This document shows positions 16,485 through 25,612 of a DNA stretch of 64,000 nt, piece after piece. Each line of letters starts with the position of its first letter. Within the stretch, counting starts at the first letter, position 1. The notes below the pieces were generated by a model, which made no database searches, was not told where the DNA came from, and saw only the letters and a list, made by a program, of their open reading frames with translations. A program made the translations under genes and the position numbers. The stretch lies in assembly GCF_002980495.1 (NCBI RefSeq), contig NZ_PVBR01000012.1:104873-168872 (forward strand), read 5' to 3'. Source of the stretch: Phyllobacterium phragmitis (lineage in GTDB: Bacteria > Pseudomonadota > Alphaproteobacteria > Rhizobiales > Rhizobiaceae).

Positions 16485-17699
16485 ATGATCCAGCGCTTCG
16501 ACGACGCCCGCGTCCTCATGTACAGCCACGACACGTTCGGGCTCGGCCATCTGCGCCGTTGCCGCACCATCGCTCATTCGCTGGTCGAGGATTTCCACGG
16601 GCTGCAGGTCCTCATCATCTCAGGCGCCACCATTGCCGGCGCCTTCGACTACAGAACGCGGGTCGACTTCGTCAAAACGCCCAGTGTCATCAAGCTCAGG
16701 AATGGCGAATACACCTCGATGGAGCGCCACATCGACCTGAACGAAACCTTGAGGATGCGACAGGCCATCATCCGCCGCACCGCCGAGACCTTCCAGCCCG
16801 ACATTTTCATCGTCGACAAGGAGCCCCTCGGGCTGCACGGCGAGATCGAAGGCACGCTGTCCTATCTCAAAGCGCGCGGTACGACCCTGGTCCTCGGCCT
16901 GCGCGAGGTGATGGATGCTCCCGACCTCCTGGAGGCGGAGTGGCAAAAGAACGACGTCATGCGCAAGATCGGATTGTTCTACGACATGATCTGGGCCTAT
17001 GGCCCGCCCGACTTCTACAATCCGTTGGTCGGTCTGGACGTACCGCCGTCCATTCAGGCCAAGATGAAATTCGTTGGCTTCCTGCAGCGACGCCTTGCAC
17101 GTGAGGAACTGCCCGGCCATAAGCCCGAAGGCGACTACATCCTTGTCACCACCGGCGGCGGCGGCGACGGCGCCGAGCTCATCCACGATGTCATCCATGC
17201 CTATCAGCAGGATCCCACCCTCCAGCACAAGGCACTGATCGTGCTCGGCCCTTACATGCCCGCCCGCAAGCGGCAGAAGCTGATCCGCAAGAGCGTCGGC
17301 ATCCCCTTCATCAGGATGATCGAGTTCGACAACCGGATGGAGGAACTGATCGCCGGCGCCCGCGGGGTGGTGGCGATGGGCGGTTACAACACCTATTGCG
17401 AGATCCTGTCCTTCGACAAGCCGGCGCTGATCGTGCCGCGGGTAAGGCCGCGCCAGGAACAGTTGATCCGGGCGCGCCGCGCCGCCGAGCTTGGCCTGGT
17501 GCAGATGCTGTTGCCCGAGGAAGCCGAGGACGCACTGCGTTTCGCCGCCGCGCTGAAGGCGCTGCCGGACCGCCCCCGTCCCTCGCAAAGCGCCCCCGAT
17601 CTCCGCCTCGAAGGCCTCGTCCATATTTCCGAGATCGTCGGCGAATGGCTGGAACACAGATCGACACGCCATCTCGCCCTCGTCGAAAGCGGGAGCTGA
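16485..17699 (+). CDS. MurG-like (GT28-fold) glycosyltransferase
   Basis: 404 residues of the predicted-glycosyltransferase family related to MurG. The N-terminal acceptor loop is YSHDTFGLGHLRRCRTIAHSL. The C-terminal nucleotide-sugar domain has ILVTTGGGGDGAELI and VAMGGYNTYCEILSFDKPALIVP with RQEQLIRA. I started at ATG 16485 because GAGAGG precedes it and the frame upstream has no family content. Its paralogue lies at 18950, with a GT4 enzyme between them (six-base gap, then an ATGA overlap), so the three are one operon. Donor and acceptor are unknown; the enzyme would act at the cytoplasmic face. Confidence 0.8.
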   Translation: MIQRFDDARVLMYSHDTFGLGHLRRCRTIAHSLVEDFHGLQVLIISGATIAGAFDYRTRVDFVKTPSVIKLRNGEYTSMERHIDLNETLRMRQAIIRRTAETFQPDIFIVDKEPLGLHGEIEGTLSYLKARGTTLVLGLREVMDAPDLLEAEWQKNDVMRKIGLFYDMIWAYGPPDFYNPLVGLDVPPSIQAKMKFVGFLQRRLAREELPGHKPEGDYILVTTGGGGDGAELIHDVIHAYQQDPTLQHKALIVLGPYMPARKRQKLIRKSVGIPFIRMIEFDNRMEELIAGARGVVAMGGYNTYCEILSFDKPALIVPRVRPRQEQLIRARRAAELGLVQMLLPEEAEDALRFAAALKALPDRPRPSQSAPDLRLEGLVHISEIVGEWLEHRSTRHLALVESGS

Positions 17700-17705
17700 C
17701 CCCTC

Positions 17706-18953
17706 GTGAAACCCCGCCGGAAGATCGTGGTCGTCCTCAAAGGATATCCGCGCCTGTCCGAAACCTTCATCGCCCAGGAACTTCTCGGCCTGGAACGTGC
17801 GGGGATCGAACTGGTCATCGTTGCGCTCAGGCGGCCCACCGACGCCAAGCGCCACCCGGTGCATGACGAGATAAAGGCTGCCGTCCACTATCTGCCCGAA
17901 TATCTGCATGAGGAGCCGCTGCGGGTCCTTCGCTCGGTTCTGATCTGCCTTCCACGACCCGACTTCCGGCGGGCGCTCGGCGCACTGATCGCAGATCTTC
18001 GCCGCGACCCGACGCGCAACCGCATCCGCCGCTTCGGACAGGCTCTCGTTCTGGCCGTGGAATGGCCCGATGGAGCCGGCTGGCTGCATGCACATTTCGC
18101 GCACACACCGGCATCCGTCACCCGCTATACGAGCCTTCTTCGCGGCCAGCCCTGGACGTGCTCCGCCCATGCCAAGGACATCTGGACATCGGCGGACTGG
18201 GACCTGGCGGACAAGCTTGGCTCCGCCCGCTGGATGGTCACCTGCACGAAGACCGGCTTCGACCATTTGAAGAGCCTGGCAAACGGCAGTTCCCGCGTGC
18301 ATCTCAGCTATCACGGGCTCGATCTTGCCCGCTTCGGAAACTTCGAGGGGTGGCGCGCGGCGCACGACGGCTCGGCCCCCGAGGAACCCGTGGTCATTCT
18401 CAGCGTCGGTCGAGCGGTGGAGAAGAAGGGATATGGGACGCTCCTGCAGGCGCTCGCCCTGCTGCCCCGCGATCTGGCGTGGCGCTTCGAGCATATCGGC
18501 GGCGGCGATCAGCTCGACCGGCTCAAGGCACTGGCGGAGAAGCTCGGCATCTCCGCACGCGTCTCGTGGAAGGGAGCCCTTGCACAGGAGGAGGTGCTTC
18601 AGCTTTATCGGCGCGCGGATATATTCGCTCTGGCCTGCCGTATCGCCGCGGATGGGGACAGGGACGGTCTGCCCAATGTTCTGGTGGAAGCCGCAAGCCA
18701 GCGACTGATCTGCGTGTCGACCAATGTTTCAGGCGTTCCCGAACTTCTCACGGATGGCGAGACCGGCCTGCTCGTTCCGCCTGATGATCCCGCCGCACTT
18801 GCGCGGGCACTGGAACGGGCAATCCGCGATCCGGCCCTTCGCACGCGCCTCGGCAATGCCGCGGAGCAGCACGTCCGTGAGCATTTCGATCACATGTCGA
18901 GCATCGGCCAATTGAAGGACCTGTTCGAACAGGAGTGGCAGGCAGCAAGATGA
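17706..18953 (+). CDS. GT4-family glycosyltransferase
   Basis: 415 residues with two Rossmann domains: N-terminal KGYPRLSETFIAQELLGLERAG, middle HFAHTPASVTRYTSLL, and the C-terminal donor domain SVGRAVEKKGYGTLLQAL and DGDRDGLPNVLVEAASQRL with GVPELLTDGETGLLVPPDD. The E-x7-E pattern of GT4 retaining enzymes is present (E around LVEAAS). It is the middle gene of a three-glycosyltransferase operon; its stop overlaps the next start (ATGATG). It probably adds one sugar of a surface glycan. Confidence 0.87.
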   Translation: MKPRRKIVVVLKGYPRLSETFIAQELLGLERAGIELVIVALRRPTDAKRHPVHDEIKAAVHYLPEYLHEEPLRVLRSVLICLPRPDFRRALGALIADLRRDPTRNRIRRFGQALVLAVEWPDGAGWLHAHFAHTPASVTRYTSLLRGQPWTCSAHAKDIWTSADWDLADKLGSARWMVTCTKTGFDHLKSLANGSSRVHLSYHGLDLARFGNFEGWRAAHDGSAPEEPVVILSVGRAVEKKGYGTLLQALALLPRDLAWRFEHIGGGDQLDRLKALAEKLGISARVSWKGALAQEEVLQLYRRADIFALACRIAADGDRDGLPNVLVEAASQRLICVSTNVSGVPELLTDGETGLLVPPDDPAALARALERAIRDPALRTRLGNAAEQHVREHFDHMSSIGQLKDLFEQEWQAAR

Positions 18954-20101
18954 TGCGGCCGCGCGTCTTCTTCTACGTCCAGCACCTGCTCGGCATCGGG
19001 CACCTGGCGCGTGCCAGCCGCATCGCCATGGCGCTGGTCGCGGACGGTTTCGATGTCACCGTGGCTATGGGGGGCGTGCCGGTCGCCGGTTTCCCGGGAC
19101 CGGACATCCGGACCGTGCAGCTACCACCCGTCATCACAGCCGATCATGGGTTTTCCGGCCTGGCGGATATCCAGGGAAACCCTGTCGATGACGCATTCAA
19201 GGAAAAGCGCTGCCGGATACTGCTGGAGGCGTTCGACAGTTGCAGGCCGGATATCGTCATCCTGGAAGCCTTTCCCTTCGGCCGCCGCCAGATGCGTTTC
19301 GAGCTCCTTCCCTTGCTCGAATCCATCAGCGCCATGTCACCGAAGCCGTTCGTCGTGGCATCGATACGCGACATCCTTCAGGAACGAACCAAGCCGGGCC
19401 GGAGCGAGGAAACCATCGGCCTCATCAATGGATATTTCGATCTGGTGATGGTTCATGGCGACCCGACCTTTGCGACGCTCGACCAGACATTTCCTCTTGC
19501 CCATGAGATCGAGGCGAAAATCGCCTATACCGGTCTGGTGGCCGCGCCGCCGCCACTGCCCGCTTCACGGCGATTCGACGTTCTGATTTCCGTCGGCGGT
19601 GGTGCTGCCGGGAAAAATCTCGTCAGGTCGGCGGTTGCGGCGGCACGAAATACCGCTGCAGAAAAAAAATGGTGCCTGATATCAGGCCCTAATTTCCCGA
19701 AGGAAGAAATCGAGGCGACGCTTCGTGAAGCCCCGTCGAATCTGTCCATCTTCAAGTTCCGCGAGGATTTTGCCAGCCTTTTGACCGGCGCGCGGCTTTC
19801 CGTTTCGCAAGCTGGTTACAACACGGTGTGCGACATCCTGCGCGCCGGATGCCGCTCGCTGCTCATCCCATTCGCGTCAGGCGGTGAAACCGAGCAGACC
19901 ACACGCGCAACAGGCCTTGAAAGGCTCCGTCTGGCGAACGTGCTGAGGGAGGACGAATTGACCTCGGCCAGCCTGGCGGCGGCGATCGAACACACCTCCA
20001 CGGGGGAGCGCCAAATCCACAGTCTCGATCTTGAAGGCGCACATGGCACGGCACGGATCTTACGCGAGCTGCTGGGCGTCAAACGGTCCCTATCAGCATG
20101 A
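18950..20101 (+). CDS. MurG-like (GT28-fold) glycosyltransferase, second copy
   Basis: 383 residues, paralogous to the protein at 16485: HLLGIGHLARASRIAMAL at the N-terminus, VLISVGGGAAGKNLVRSA, and SQAGYNTVCDILRAGCRSLLIPF with ETEQTTRA at the donor site. Start taken at the ATG overlapping the GT4 stop. Its 3' end overlaps the convergent methyltransferase-like gene by 23 bases. Two such enzymes bracketing a GT4 suggest successive additions to one glycan chain. Confidence 0.8.
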   Translation: MMRPRVFFYVQHLLGIGHLARASRIAMALVADGFDVTVAMGGVPVAGFPGPDIRTVQLPPVITADHGFSGLADIQGNPVDDAFKEKRCRILLEAFDSCRPDIVILEAFPFGRRQMRFELLPLLESISAMSPKPFVVASIRDILQERTKPGRSEETIGLINGYFDLVMVHGDPTFATLDQTFPLAHEIEAKIAYTGLVAAPPPLPASRRFDVLISVGGGAAGKNLVRSAVAAARNTAAEKKWCLISGPNFPKEEIEATLREAPSNLSIFKFREDFASLLTGARLSVSQAGYNTVCDILRAGCRSLLIPFASGGETEQTTRATGLERLRLANVLREDELTSASLAAAIEHTSTGERQIHSLDLEGAHGTARILRELLGVKRSLSA

Positions 20102-20753
20102 AGCGGGTGTAGTTCTTCGTCGGCAATTCGCCGGAAAACCGCACCTCCCGCAGCGCCGCCATCTCCTCGAAAGCCGTAAGCGAAGCCACGCAATTGATAT
20201 GGGACGGTTCGCTGAAATAGTCGTTCGACTGCAAAAGAACACGCGTGCCTTCAGGCAGGATATCGAGCCAGCCGCGCACATCCGCTATATGTTCGCAGCT
20301 CGAGTTGATGACGAGATCGGGCTTAGCCGCCGCATAGTCGAGCGCGTACATGTCGCTCGTCAGCGCCTTGAACCGCTCTCCCGCCGACCGGTTCAGCGTT
20401 TCCGCGATCGCTGCCACATCGGGATCGATGTCTATGCTTTCGATCATATCCATGTCGAAACGGGCATCGTCGAAAAACATTGCAGGCAGCACGCCGTACC
20501 ACCCGCCCAGCACCCATACCCGCCCGAACCGGCCCCCGCAGCTTTCGAAAAGCTTGTCGCGCGCCCACATTTTGCAAGCGACCTGCTTGTGATTGAATGC
20601 ATTGGCGATTTCGGCCTCGGGATGGCGAGCGACAACACGGGCCAGTCCTTCGATCAGCGGGCTGGCGGCATAGGCTGCGATTCCTCTTGTCAGGTCGTAA
20701 GCGCGTTCGTGCCAGTCCTCGGCGAGGCGGTCTGTCCGGGTAGCATCCATCAT
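20079..20753 (-). CDS. Class I SAM-methyltransferase-like protein
   Basis: 224 residues. A Rossmann-type core: RVWVLGGWYGVLPAM (motif I, with GG-W-G instead of the usual GxGxG), ESIDIDPDVAAIAETLN (motif II acid), SDMYALDY and PDLVINSSCEHI (motif IV position). The C-terminus has VLLQSNDYF. The family of weakly conserved methyltransferases with this GGWYG loop is seen in polysaccharide loci, but the substrate is unknown. Divergent from the gene at 20824. Confidence 0.6.
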   Translation of the reverse strand: MMDATRTDRLAEDWHERAYDLTRGIAAYAASPLIEGLARVVARHPEAEIANAFNHKQVACKMWARDKLFESCGGRFGRVWVLGGWYGVLPAMFFDDARFDMDMIESIDIDPDVAAIAETLNRSAGERFKALTSDMYALDYAAAKPDLVINSSCEHIADVRGWLDILPEGTRVLLQSNDYFSEPSHINCVASLTAFEEMAALREVRFSGELPTKNYTRFMLIGTV

Positions 20754-20823
20754 GTGCCTGTTGTATGTTCAGTTTTTGAACGGCACAACACAATCTCACC
20801 TCCAGAAAAGTAAAAACGCATCC

Positions 20824-21402
20824 ATGGATTCGAACACACAGGAAGCTTCTGCGCCGTTGGCCGATGGGCGGGATCTGCCGCATCTTTCGGGACCGGCTGC
20901 GTTCATCCGCCAGGTTCTTGCCGCTCATTTCGTGCGCGACTGCCCACATATCGTGGAGATTGGCGGCCATATCAGGCCGGTGACCGAATTTCTGACACAC
21001 AAGCCGCTTTCCGTTCTTTCGGTCGATCCGAAAACCCCTGCCTATGAGGCGGATGCGCTCAACAGCCATCCCTGCCGGGTTCGCCACATCCCGCGGAAGT
21101 TCCAGGAAGTCGATTACGATTATGTCGCGGGCAGCTATGGGCTGGTCCTGCTCGGCTATTCGCTGAAACCCTTCGGCAGCCGCGAACCGCTCGGCCAGCT
21201 GCTTTTTTCGCTGATCGACAATGCCCAGGTGGTCGTGATCGAATATCCGCCGGAATTGGACCGTGCATCCTCTCAGGTCCCTGCCATCATCGGCCGGCCG
21301 ACAATGAATATCCATTGCAGCCTCGAATTGGTGCTCGATGACGAGGCGATCGCAGGATCACCGTTCGCAAAGAGGCGCTTTTACGTTCTTCATCCTAACT
21401 GA
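20824..21402 (+). CDS. Methyltransferase-like protein, degenerate SAM site
   Basis: 192 residues. The core IVEIGGHIRPVTEFL, then LSVLSVDPKTPAYEAD and YDYVAGSYGLVLLGYSL, has the order of methyltransferase motifs I, II and IV, but motif I lacks the glycine-rich loop. It may be an inactive partner of the divergent protein at 20079. It lies 17 bases before the ABC-type gene and is probably co-transcribed with it. Family placement is tentative. Confidence 0.5.
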   Translation: MDSNTQEASAPLADGRDLPHLSGPAAFIRQVLAAHFVRDCPHIVEIGGHIRPVTEFLTHKPLSVLSVDPKTPAYEADALNSHPCRVRHIPRKFQEVDYDYVAGSYGLVLLGYSLKPFGSREPLGQLLFSLIDNAQVVVIEYPPELDRASSQVPAIIGRPTMNIHCSLELVLDDEAIAGSPFAKRRFYVLHPN

Positions 21403-21419
21403 ACGACCGGCGATCGCCC

Positions 21420-24134
21420 ATGGAACAAAGCCTCGCCCGCTACATCTGGATGCACACCAAGAAGCAGCAGCTTTGGATCGTGGTGGTCGTCATCCTGTCG
21501 ATGGTCCCCTATTTCATGTCCTTCGACCTGCCCAAGCTGATCGTCAACGGGCCGATCCAGGGCCAGGGCTTTGAAAATCCGGGCGCGACCCAGTCTTTCA
21601 TGGCGTTCAGTCCAAATCTGCCCTTCATCGGAGAGGTCAATCTCTTCTCCGGCTTTCAGCTCACCCGCGAGGGGATGCTCGTCGCCCTCAGCCTGGTGTT
21701 CCTGCTGCTGGTCATCGTCAACGGCCTGTTCAAATTCTACATCAACACCTACAAGGGCCGTCTCGGCGAGCGGATGCTGCGCCGCGTTCGCTTCGAACTC
21801 GTCGACCGCGTTCTGCGGTTCCCCCCGCAATATTTCAAGCGGGTGAAATCCGCCGAAGTGGCGAGCCTGGTGAAAGACGAGGTGGAGCCGCTCGGCGGCT
21901 TCATCGGTGACGCATTCGTGCAGCCGGTCTTGCTCGGCGGCCAGGCGCTGACCGCCATGCTTTTCATCATGGTGCAGAATTTCTGGCTGGGCATCGTGGC
22001 CACCGTCATCGTCGGCATCCAGATCATACTCATTCCGAAGATGCGTCAGAGGCTGCTCCGGCTCGGTCGTGAACGGCAGATTACGGCGCGTGCGCTGTCC
22101 GGCCGTGTCGGCGAGATCGTCGACGGCATTGGCGCCGTGCACGTCCATGACACCTCCAATTACGAACGCGCCGACATCGCCTCGAGGCTCGGCCGTATTT
22201 TCAAGATCCGCTATGATCTCTACCAGTGGAAGTTCCTGGTAAAATTCTTCAACAATCTCCTCGCCCAGGTAACGCCGTTTCTGTTCTACCTCATCGGTGG
22301 TTATCTGGTCCTCCAGGATCGACTGGATGTCGGCCAGCTCGTTGCCGTCATCACCGCCTATAAGGACCTGCCGGGACCGATGAAGGAGCTGATCGACTGG
22401 GACCAGTCACGCCAGGATGTGCAGGTCAAATATGCGCAGGTGGTCGAACAGTTCAGCGCCGAGAACCTCGTCGCACCCGAGATCCAGGCGATCAGGCCAG
22501 AGTCCGTCGGGGCATTGAGCGACCCGCTTGCCGCCGTCAATCTCTCGCTTGCCGATGACGGCGGAGCCACGCTGGCCGAGCGGATTTCCTTTCAGATCAA
22601 TCCCGGCGAGACCGTCGCGATCGTCGGCACAACGGCTGGCGGAGCCGAGGCCGTCGCCGAGGCCATCGCCCGCCTGAACAGGCCGGAAAGCGGCAAGGTG
22701 ACGGTAGGCGGGGCGGATTTGCTCGAAATCCCCGAAGCCGTGACGGGGCGTCGCATGTCCTATGCATCATCCGACGTCTTTCTCTTCCAAGGCAGCCTTC
22801 GCGACAATCTTCTTTATGGGTTGAAACATGCGCCGCTGATACCGGCGAACTATGAAGGGGCTGAAGCAGACCAGCGCCTCTGGAATATCGAAGAAGCACG
22901 GAAAGCCGGCAATCCCGACTTCGATCTCGGCAGCGACTGGATCGACTATGAGGCGGCCGGAGTAACCGGCCCCCAGGATCTTTTTGCAGCGACCCGCAAC
23001 GTGCTTGATGCCGTCATTCTGTCACAGGACATATTGGATCTCGGCTTGCGCTCTCCCGTTGATCCGGCGCGCCACAAGAAACTTATCGGACGCATCCTGG
23101 AGCTGCGAAGCGCCTTGCGCGCGCGGCTGAAAGAGGAAGGCTTGAGCGAGCTGGTGGTTCCCTTCGAACCCGGCACCTACAACAAGGAAGCGACCGTCGG
23201 CGAGAACCTGCTTTTCGGCGTTGCCGTCGGCCCGGCTCTCGCCGACAAGGCGCTGGCTGCCAACCCCTATTTCTTGTCGGTCTTGAAGCAAGCGGGACTG
23301 GACAGAAAGCTCTATGAAATGGGTCTCGATATCGCGGAGCAGGCGGTTGAACTGTTCGCCGATCTTCCGCCGGGCCATCCCTTCTTCCAGCAGCTCGCCT
23401 TCATGACGCCCGAGGAGATACCTGTTTACGAAACCCTGCTGCAGAAGCTCAAGAACAGGCCGTATGAGGCCGTCTCGGAAGCCGATCGCGCCATGATCGT
23501 TGCTCTGAGCTTCGCCTATATCGAACCGCAACATCGCTTTGGCCTCTTGAGCGAGGAGTTGATGAAGCGGATCGTCGACGCACGCAATCGCTTCTATGAA
23601 GGTCTGCCCGCCGACCTCGACGGTCAGGTCGAGCGCTACGATCCGATGACTTATATCACCGCGGCAAGCGTCATGGACAATGTGCTGTTCGGACGTATCG
23701 GCCATAAACACCCCGACGGGCCGGAACGCATCCGCTCCATCGTCAATGAAATCCTGGAAGCGCTCGGCCTCGACGCCGACATTCTGGATGTCGGGCTGGA
23801 CTTCAACGTCGGCGCAGGCGGCAAGCGCCTTACCGGCGGGCAGCGCCAGAAGATCGACGTCGCCAGGGCACTGCTCAAACGCGCTGATTTTATCGTTTTC
23901 AACCGCCCGCTTGCGGCCCTCGACCAGCGTGCGCAAGGTCAGATCCTGCGCAATGTGCTGGAGGAAGCCAGGCGCGACGGTCGCTCGCCGGCCATTATCT
24001 GGGTTCTTGCAAATCCAGCTATGGCAGCAATGTTCGATCGCGTTATTGTGTTCAATGCGGGCCGGCTGGTGGAAGACGGAACGCACGAGACGCTTTTGGC
24101 AAGAAATGGGACCTTCAAGGAACTGCTATCCTAG
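21420..24134 (+). CDS. ABC-exporter-like protein with degenerate ATPase domain and large insert
   Basis: 904 residues. Residues 1-330 are a type I exporter membrane domain (hydrophobic segments near 18-35, 86-105, 165-205, 280-310; LYQWKFLVKFFNNLL coupling region). The nucleotide-binding domain starts near 370, but its catalytic motifs are lost. The Walker A position reads GTTAGGAEA (403-411), with no GK[ST]. The Q-loop Gln is Ser (YASSDVFLF, 448-456). Walker B reads FIVFNRP (824-830), with Asn for Asp and Arg for the catalytic Glu. The H-loop His is Asn (LANPA, 863-867). Only the signature LTGGQ (804-808) and D-loop LAALD (831-835) remain. An insert of about 270 residues (470-740) separates the halves. 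Three related motifs recur: RDNLLYG (461), GENLLFG (594) and MDNVLFG (752). It probably acts as a membrane scaffold or regulated channel rather than an ATP-driven pump. A cyclic-nucleotide-binding gene follows. Confidence 0.8.
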   Translation: MEQSLARYIWMHTKKQQLWIVVVVILSMVPYFMSFDLPKLIVNGPIQGQGFENPGATQSFMAFSPNLPFIGEVNLFSGFQLTREGMLVALSLVFLLLVIVNGLFKFYINTYKGRLGERMLRRVRFELVDRVLRFPPQYFKRVKSAEVASLVKDEVEPLGGFIGDAFVQPVLLGGQALTAMLFIMVQNFWLGIVATVIVGIQIILIPKMRQRLLRLGRERQITARALSGRVGEIVDGIGAVHVHDTSNYERADIASRLGRIFKIRYDLYQWKFLVKFFNNLLAQVTPFLFYLIGGYLVLQDRLDVGQLVAVITAYKDLPGPMKELIDWDQSRQDVQVKYAQVVEQFSAENLVAPEIQAIRPESVGALSDPLAAVNLSLADDGGATLAERISFQINPGETVAIVGTTAGGAEAVAEAIARLNRPESGKVTVGGADLLEIPEAVTGRRMSYASSDVFLFQGSLRDNLLYGLKHAPLIPANYEGAEADQRLWNIEEARKAGNPDFDLGSDWIDYEAAGVTGPQDLFAATRNVLDAVILSQDILDLGLRSPVDPARHKKLIGRILELRSALRARLKEEGLSELVVPFEPGTYNKEATVGENLLFGVAVGPALADKALAANPYFLSVLKQAGLDRKLYEMGLDIAEQAVELFADLPPGHPFFQQLAFMTPEEIPVYETLLQKLKNRPYEAVSEADRAMIVALSFAYIEPQHRFGLLSEELMKRIVDARNRFYEGLPADLDGQVERYDPMTYITAASVMDNVLFGRIGHKHPDGPERIRSIVNEILEALGLDADILDVGLDFNVGAGGKRLTGGQRQKIDVARALLKRADFIVFNRPLAALDQRAQGQILRNVLEEARRDGRSPAIIWVLANPAMAAMFDRVIVFNAGRLVEDGTHETLLARNGTFKELLS

Positions 24135-24172
24135 CGGTTCCGGCAGAAGAATTTTGGGGAAGGTTTTGCGAA

Positions 24173-24625
24173 GTGCTCCTCAAGGATGAAGTCGGAATGC
24201 TGCAACGGATCCCGTTGTTTTCGGGCGTCGAGCCGGCGAAGCTCAAACTCCTCGCCTTCACCTCCGATCGTGTCAGCTACAATTCGGGCCAGGTTCTCTT
24301 CAGACAGGGCGATGAAGGCGACGCCGCCTACGTCATATTGTCGGGCACCGCCGATATTCTGGTCGACTCGGATAATGGTCAGATCAAAGTCGCCGAGGCC
24401 GAGCCCAATGCCATCGTCGGCGAAATCGCCATTTTGTGCGATGTCTCACGCACGGCAACCGTGAGGGCGACCGCACCTCTCGAGGTATTGCGCATCCGCA
24501 AGGATCATTTCCTGCGCCTGCTCAGGGAATTCCCCGAGATAACGATCGAGATACTGCGCGTGCTGGCGGACCGGCTCAGTCACACGACGGCAGAGCTGAT
24601 CGACGCCCGAAGCAGCAAAGAATAG
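24173..24625 (+). CDS. Cyclic-nucleotide-binding domain protein
   Basis: 150 residues, a stand-alone cNMP-binding domain without a DNA-binding part: LQRIPLFSGVEPAKLKLLAF, the beta-barrel VLFRQGDEGDAAYVILSG, and the phosphate-binding cassette VGEIAILCDVSRTATVRA (E84, R93, T94 in place). These residues are intact, so binding of cAMP or cGMP is expected. GTG start at 24173 chosen for GGGGAAGG eight bases upstream; ATG 24197 is the alternative. It is probably co-transcribed with the ABC-like gene and could gate or dock onto it. Confidence 0.85.
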   Translation: MLLKDEVGMLQRIPLFSGVEPAKLKLLAFTSDRVSYNSGQVLFRQGDEGDAAYVILSGTADILVDSDNGQIKVAEAEPNAIVGEIAILCDVSRTATVRATAPLEVLRIRKDHFLRLLREFPEITIEILRVLADRLSHTTAELIDARSSKE

Positions 24626-24763
24626 GACAACCCGGGGAAGATGGCACAACCGACAATTTCCCGTCATGCAAGTCAAGCCGCAGCACCGTAATTCCATGTC
24701 TCGCCTATTAGCGGCGGTTTGGCTAGGATGGCCGCGAAACCCCTCTACTGCAAAGAAGGTAGG

Positions 24764-25612
24764 ATGGACGACGATACGTTGCTGGTGAAATTCTGGGGGG
24801 TGCGCGGCAGCGTTCCGGTATCTGGGCCCGAATTCCTGCACTATGGCGGCAATACGGCATGCATCGAATTGCGATGCGGCAAGCATAGACTTTTCCTCGA
24901 CGCCGGTTCCGGACTGCGCCCCGCCGGAGAAGCCTTGCGGGCGGGCGGCGTCACGGACATCGACCTGTTCTTCACCCACTGCCATTACGACCATATCATC
25001 GGCTTCCCGTTCTTCGCTCCCATCCATGACAGGAACAGCCGGATCACCGTGTGGTCCGGGCACCTCGCTGGAAAGATGACGACGCGGCAGATGCTGACCG
25101 AATTCATGCGTCCGCCCTGGTTCCCGGCAAAGCTCGATATCTGCAAGGCCAATATCATCTGCAACGATTTCGTCTCGGGCGACGTGTTGCAGCCGCGCGA
25201 TGGCATCACGATACGTACCGGCAGCCTCAACCATCCAGGTCACTGCATCGGCTACCGTGTCGAGTGGGGTGGGCGTGCAATCGCGTTGATAAGCGATACC
25301 GAACACGAGCCCGGCAAGCTCGATCCGGCAGTGCTCGATCTGATCGAGGACGCCGATCTCGTCATCTATGACTGCACCTATAGCGAACCGGAAATGGAGC
25401 GCCGTCGCGGTTTCGGGCATTCCACCTGGCAGCAAGGGGTCAAGCTCTGCGAGGCCGCCGGTGCGCACGGCCTCGCCATGTTTCATCACGATCCGACACG
25501 CACCGACGACGAACTCAAGATCATAGAGCAGCAAGCGAAAGGCGCTTTTGCAGGGGCTTTTGCCGCGCGCGATAGCCAGACGCTAAAATTTTCTCGCCTC
25601 GACCGGGGCTAA
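24764..25612 (+). CDS. Metallo-beta-lactamase-fold hydrolase (phosphodiesterase-like)
   Basis: 282 residues. FWGVRGSVPVSGPEFLHYGGNTACIEL opens the fold, followed by the di-metal motif THCHYDH (H72, H74, D76, H77), LNHPGHCIGYRV, ISDTEHE and FHHDPTRTD, supplying the remaining ligands. This branch (PhnP/RNase Z-like) contains cyclic-phosphodiester hydrolases. Next to a cNMP-binding protein and near two cyclase-type genes, cyclic-nucleotide hydrolysis is a reasonable but unproven role. Start at ATG 24764, preceded by AAGAAGG; ATG 24728 and TTG 24719 are in frame. Its end overlaps the convergent deacetylase gene by four bases. Confidence 0.8.
   Translation: MDDDTLLVKFWGVRGSVPVSGPEFLHYGGNTACIELRCGKHRLFLDAGSGLRPAGEALRAGGVTDIDLFFTHCHYDHIIGFPFFAPIHDRNSRITVWSGHLAGKMTTRQMLTEFMRPPWFPAKLDICKANIICNDFVSGDVLQPRDGITIRTGSLNHPGHCIGYRVEWGGRAIALISDTEHEPGKLDPAVLDLIEDADLVIYDCTYSEPEMERRRGFGHSTWQQGVKLCEAAGAHGLAMFHHDPTRTDDELKIIEQQAKGAFAGAFAARDSQTLKFSRLDRG

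Noticed and set aside
16620..18494. 624-residue open frame on the minus strand
   Set aside because: It lies entirely opposite two clear glycosyltransferase genes and has no domain; high GC keeps antisense frames open.
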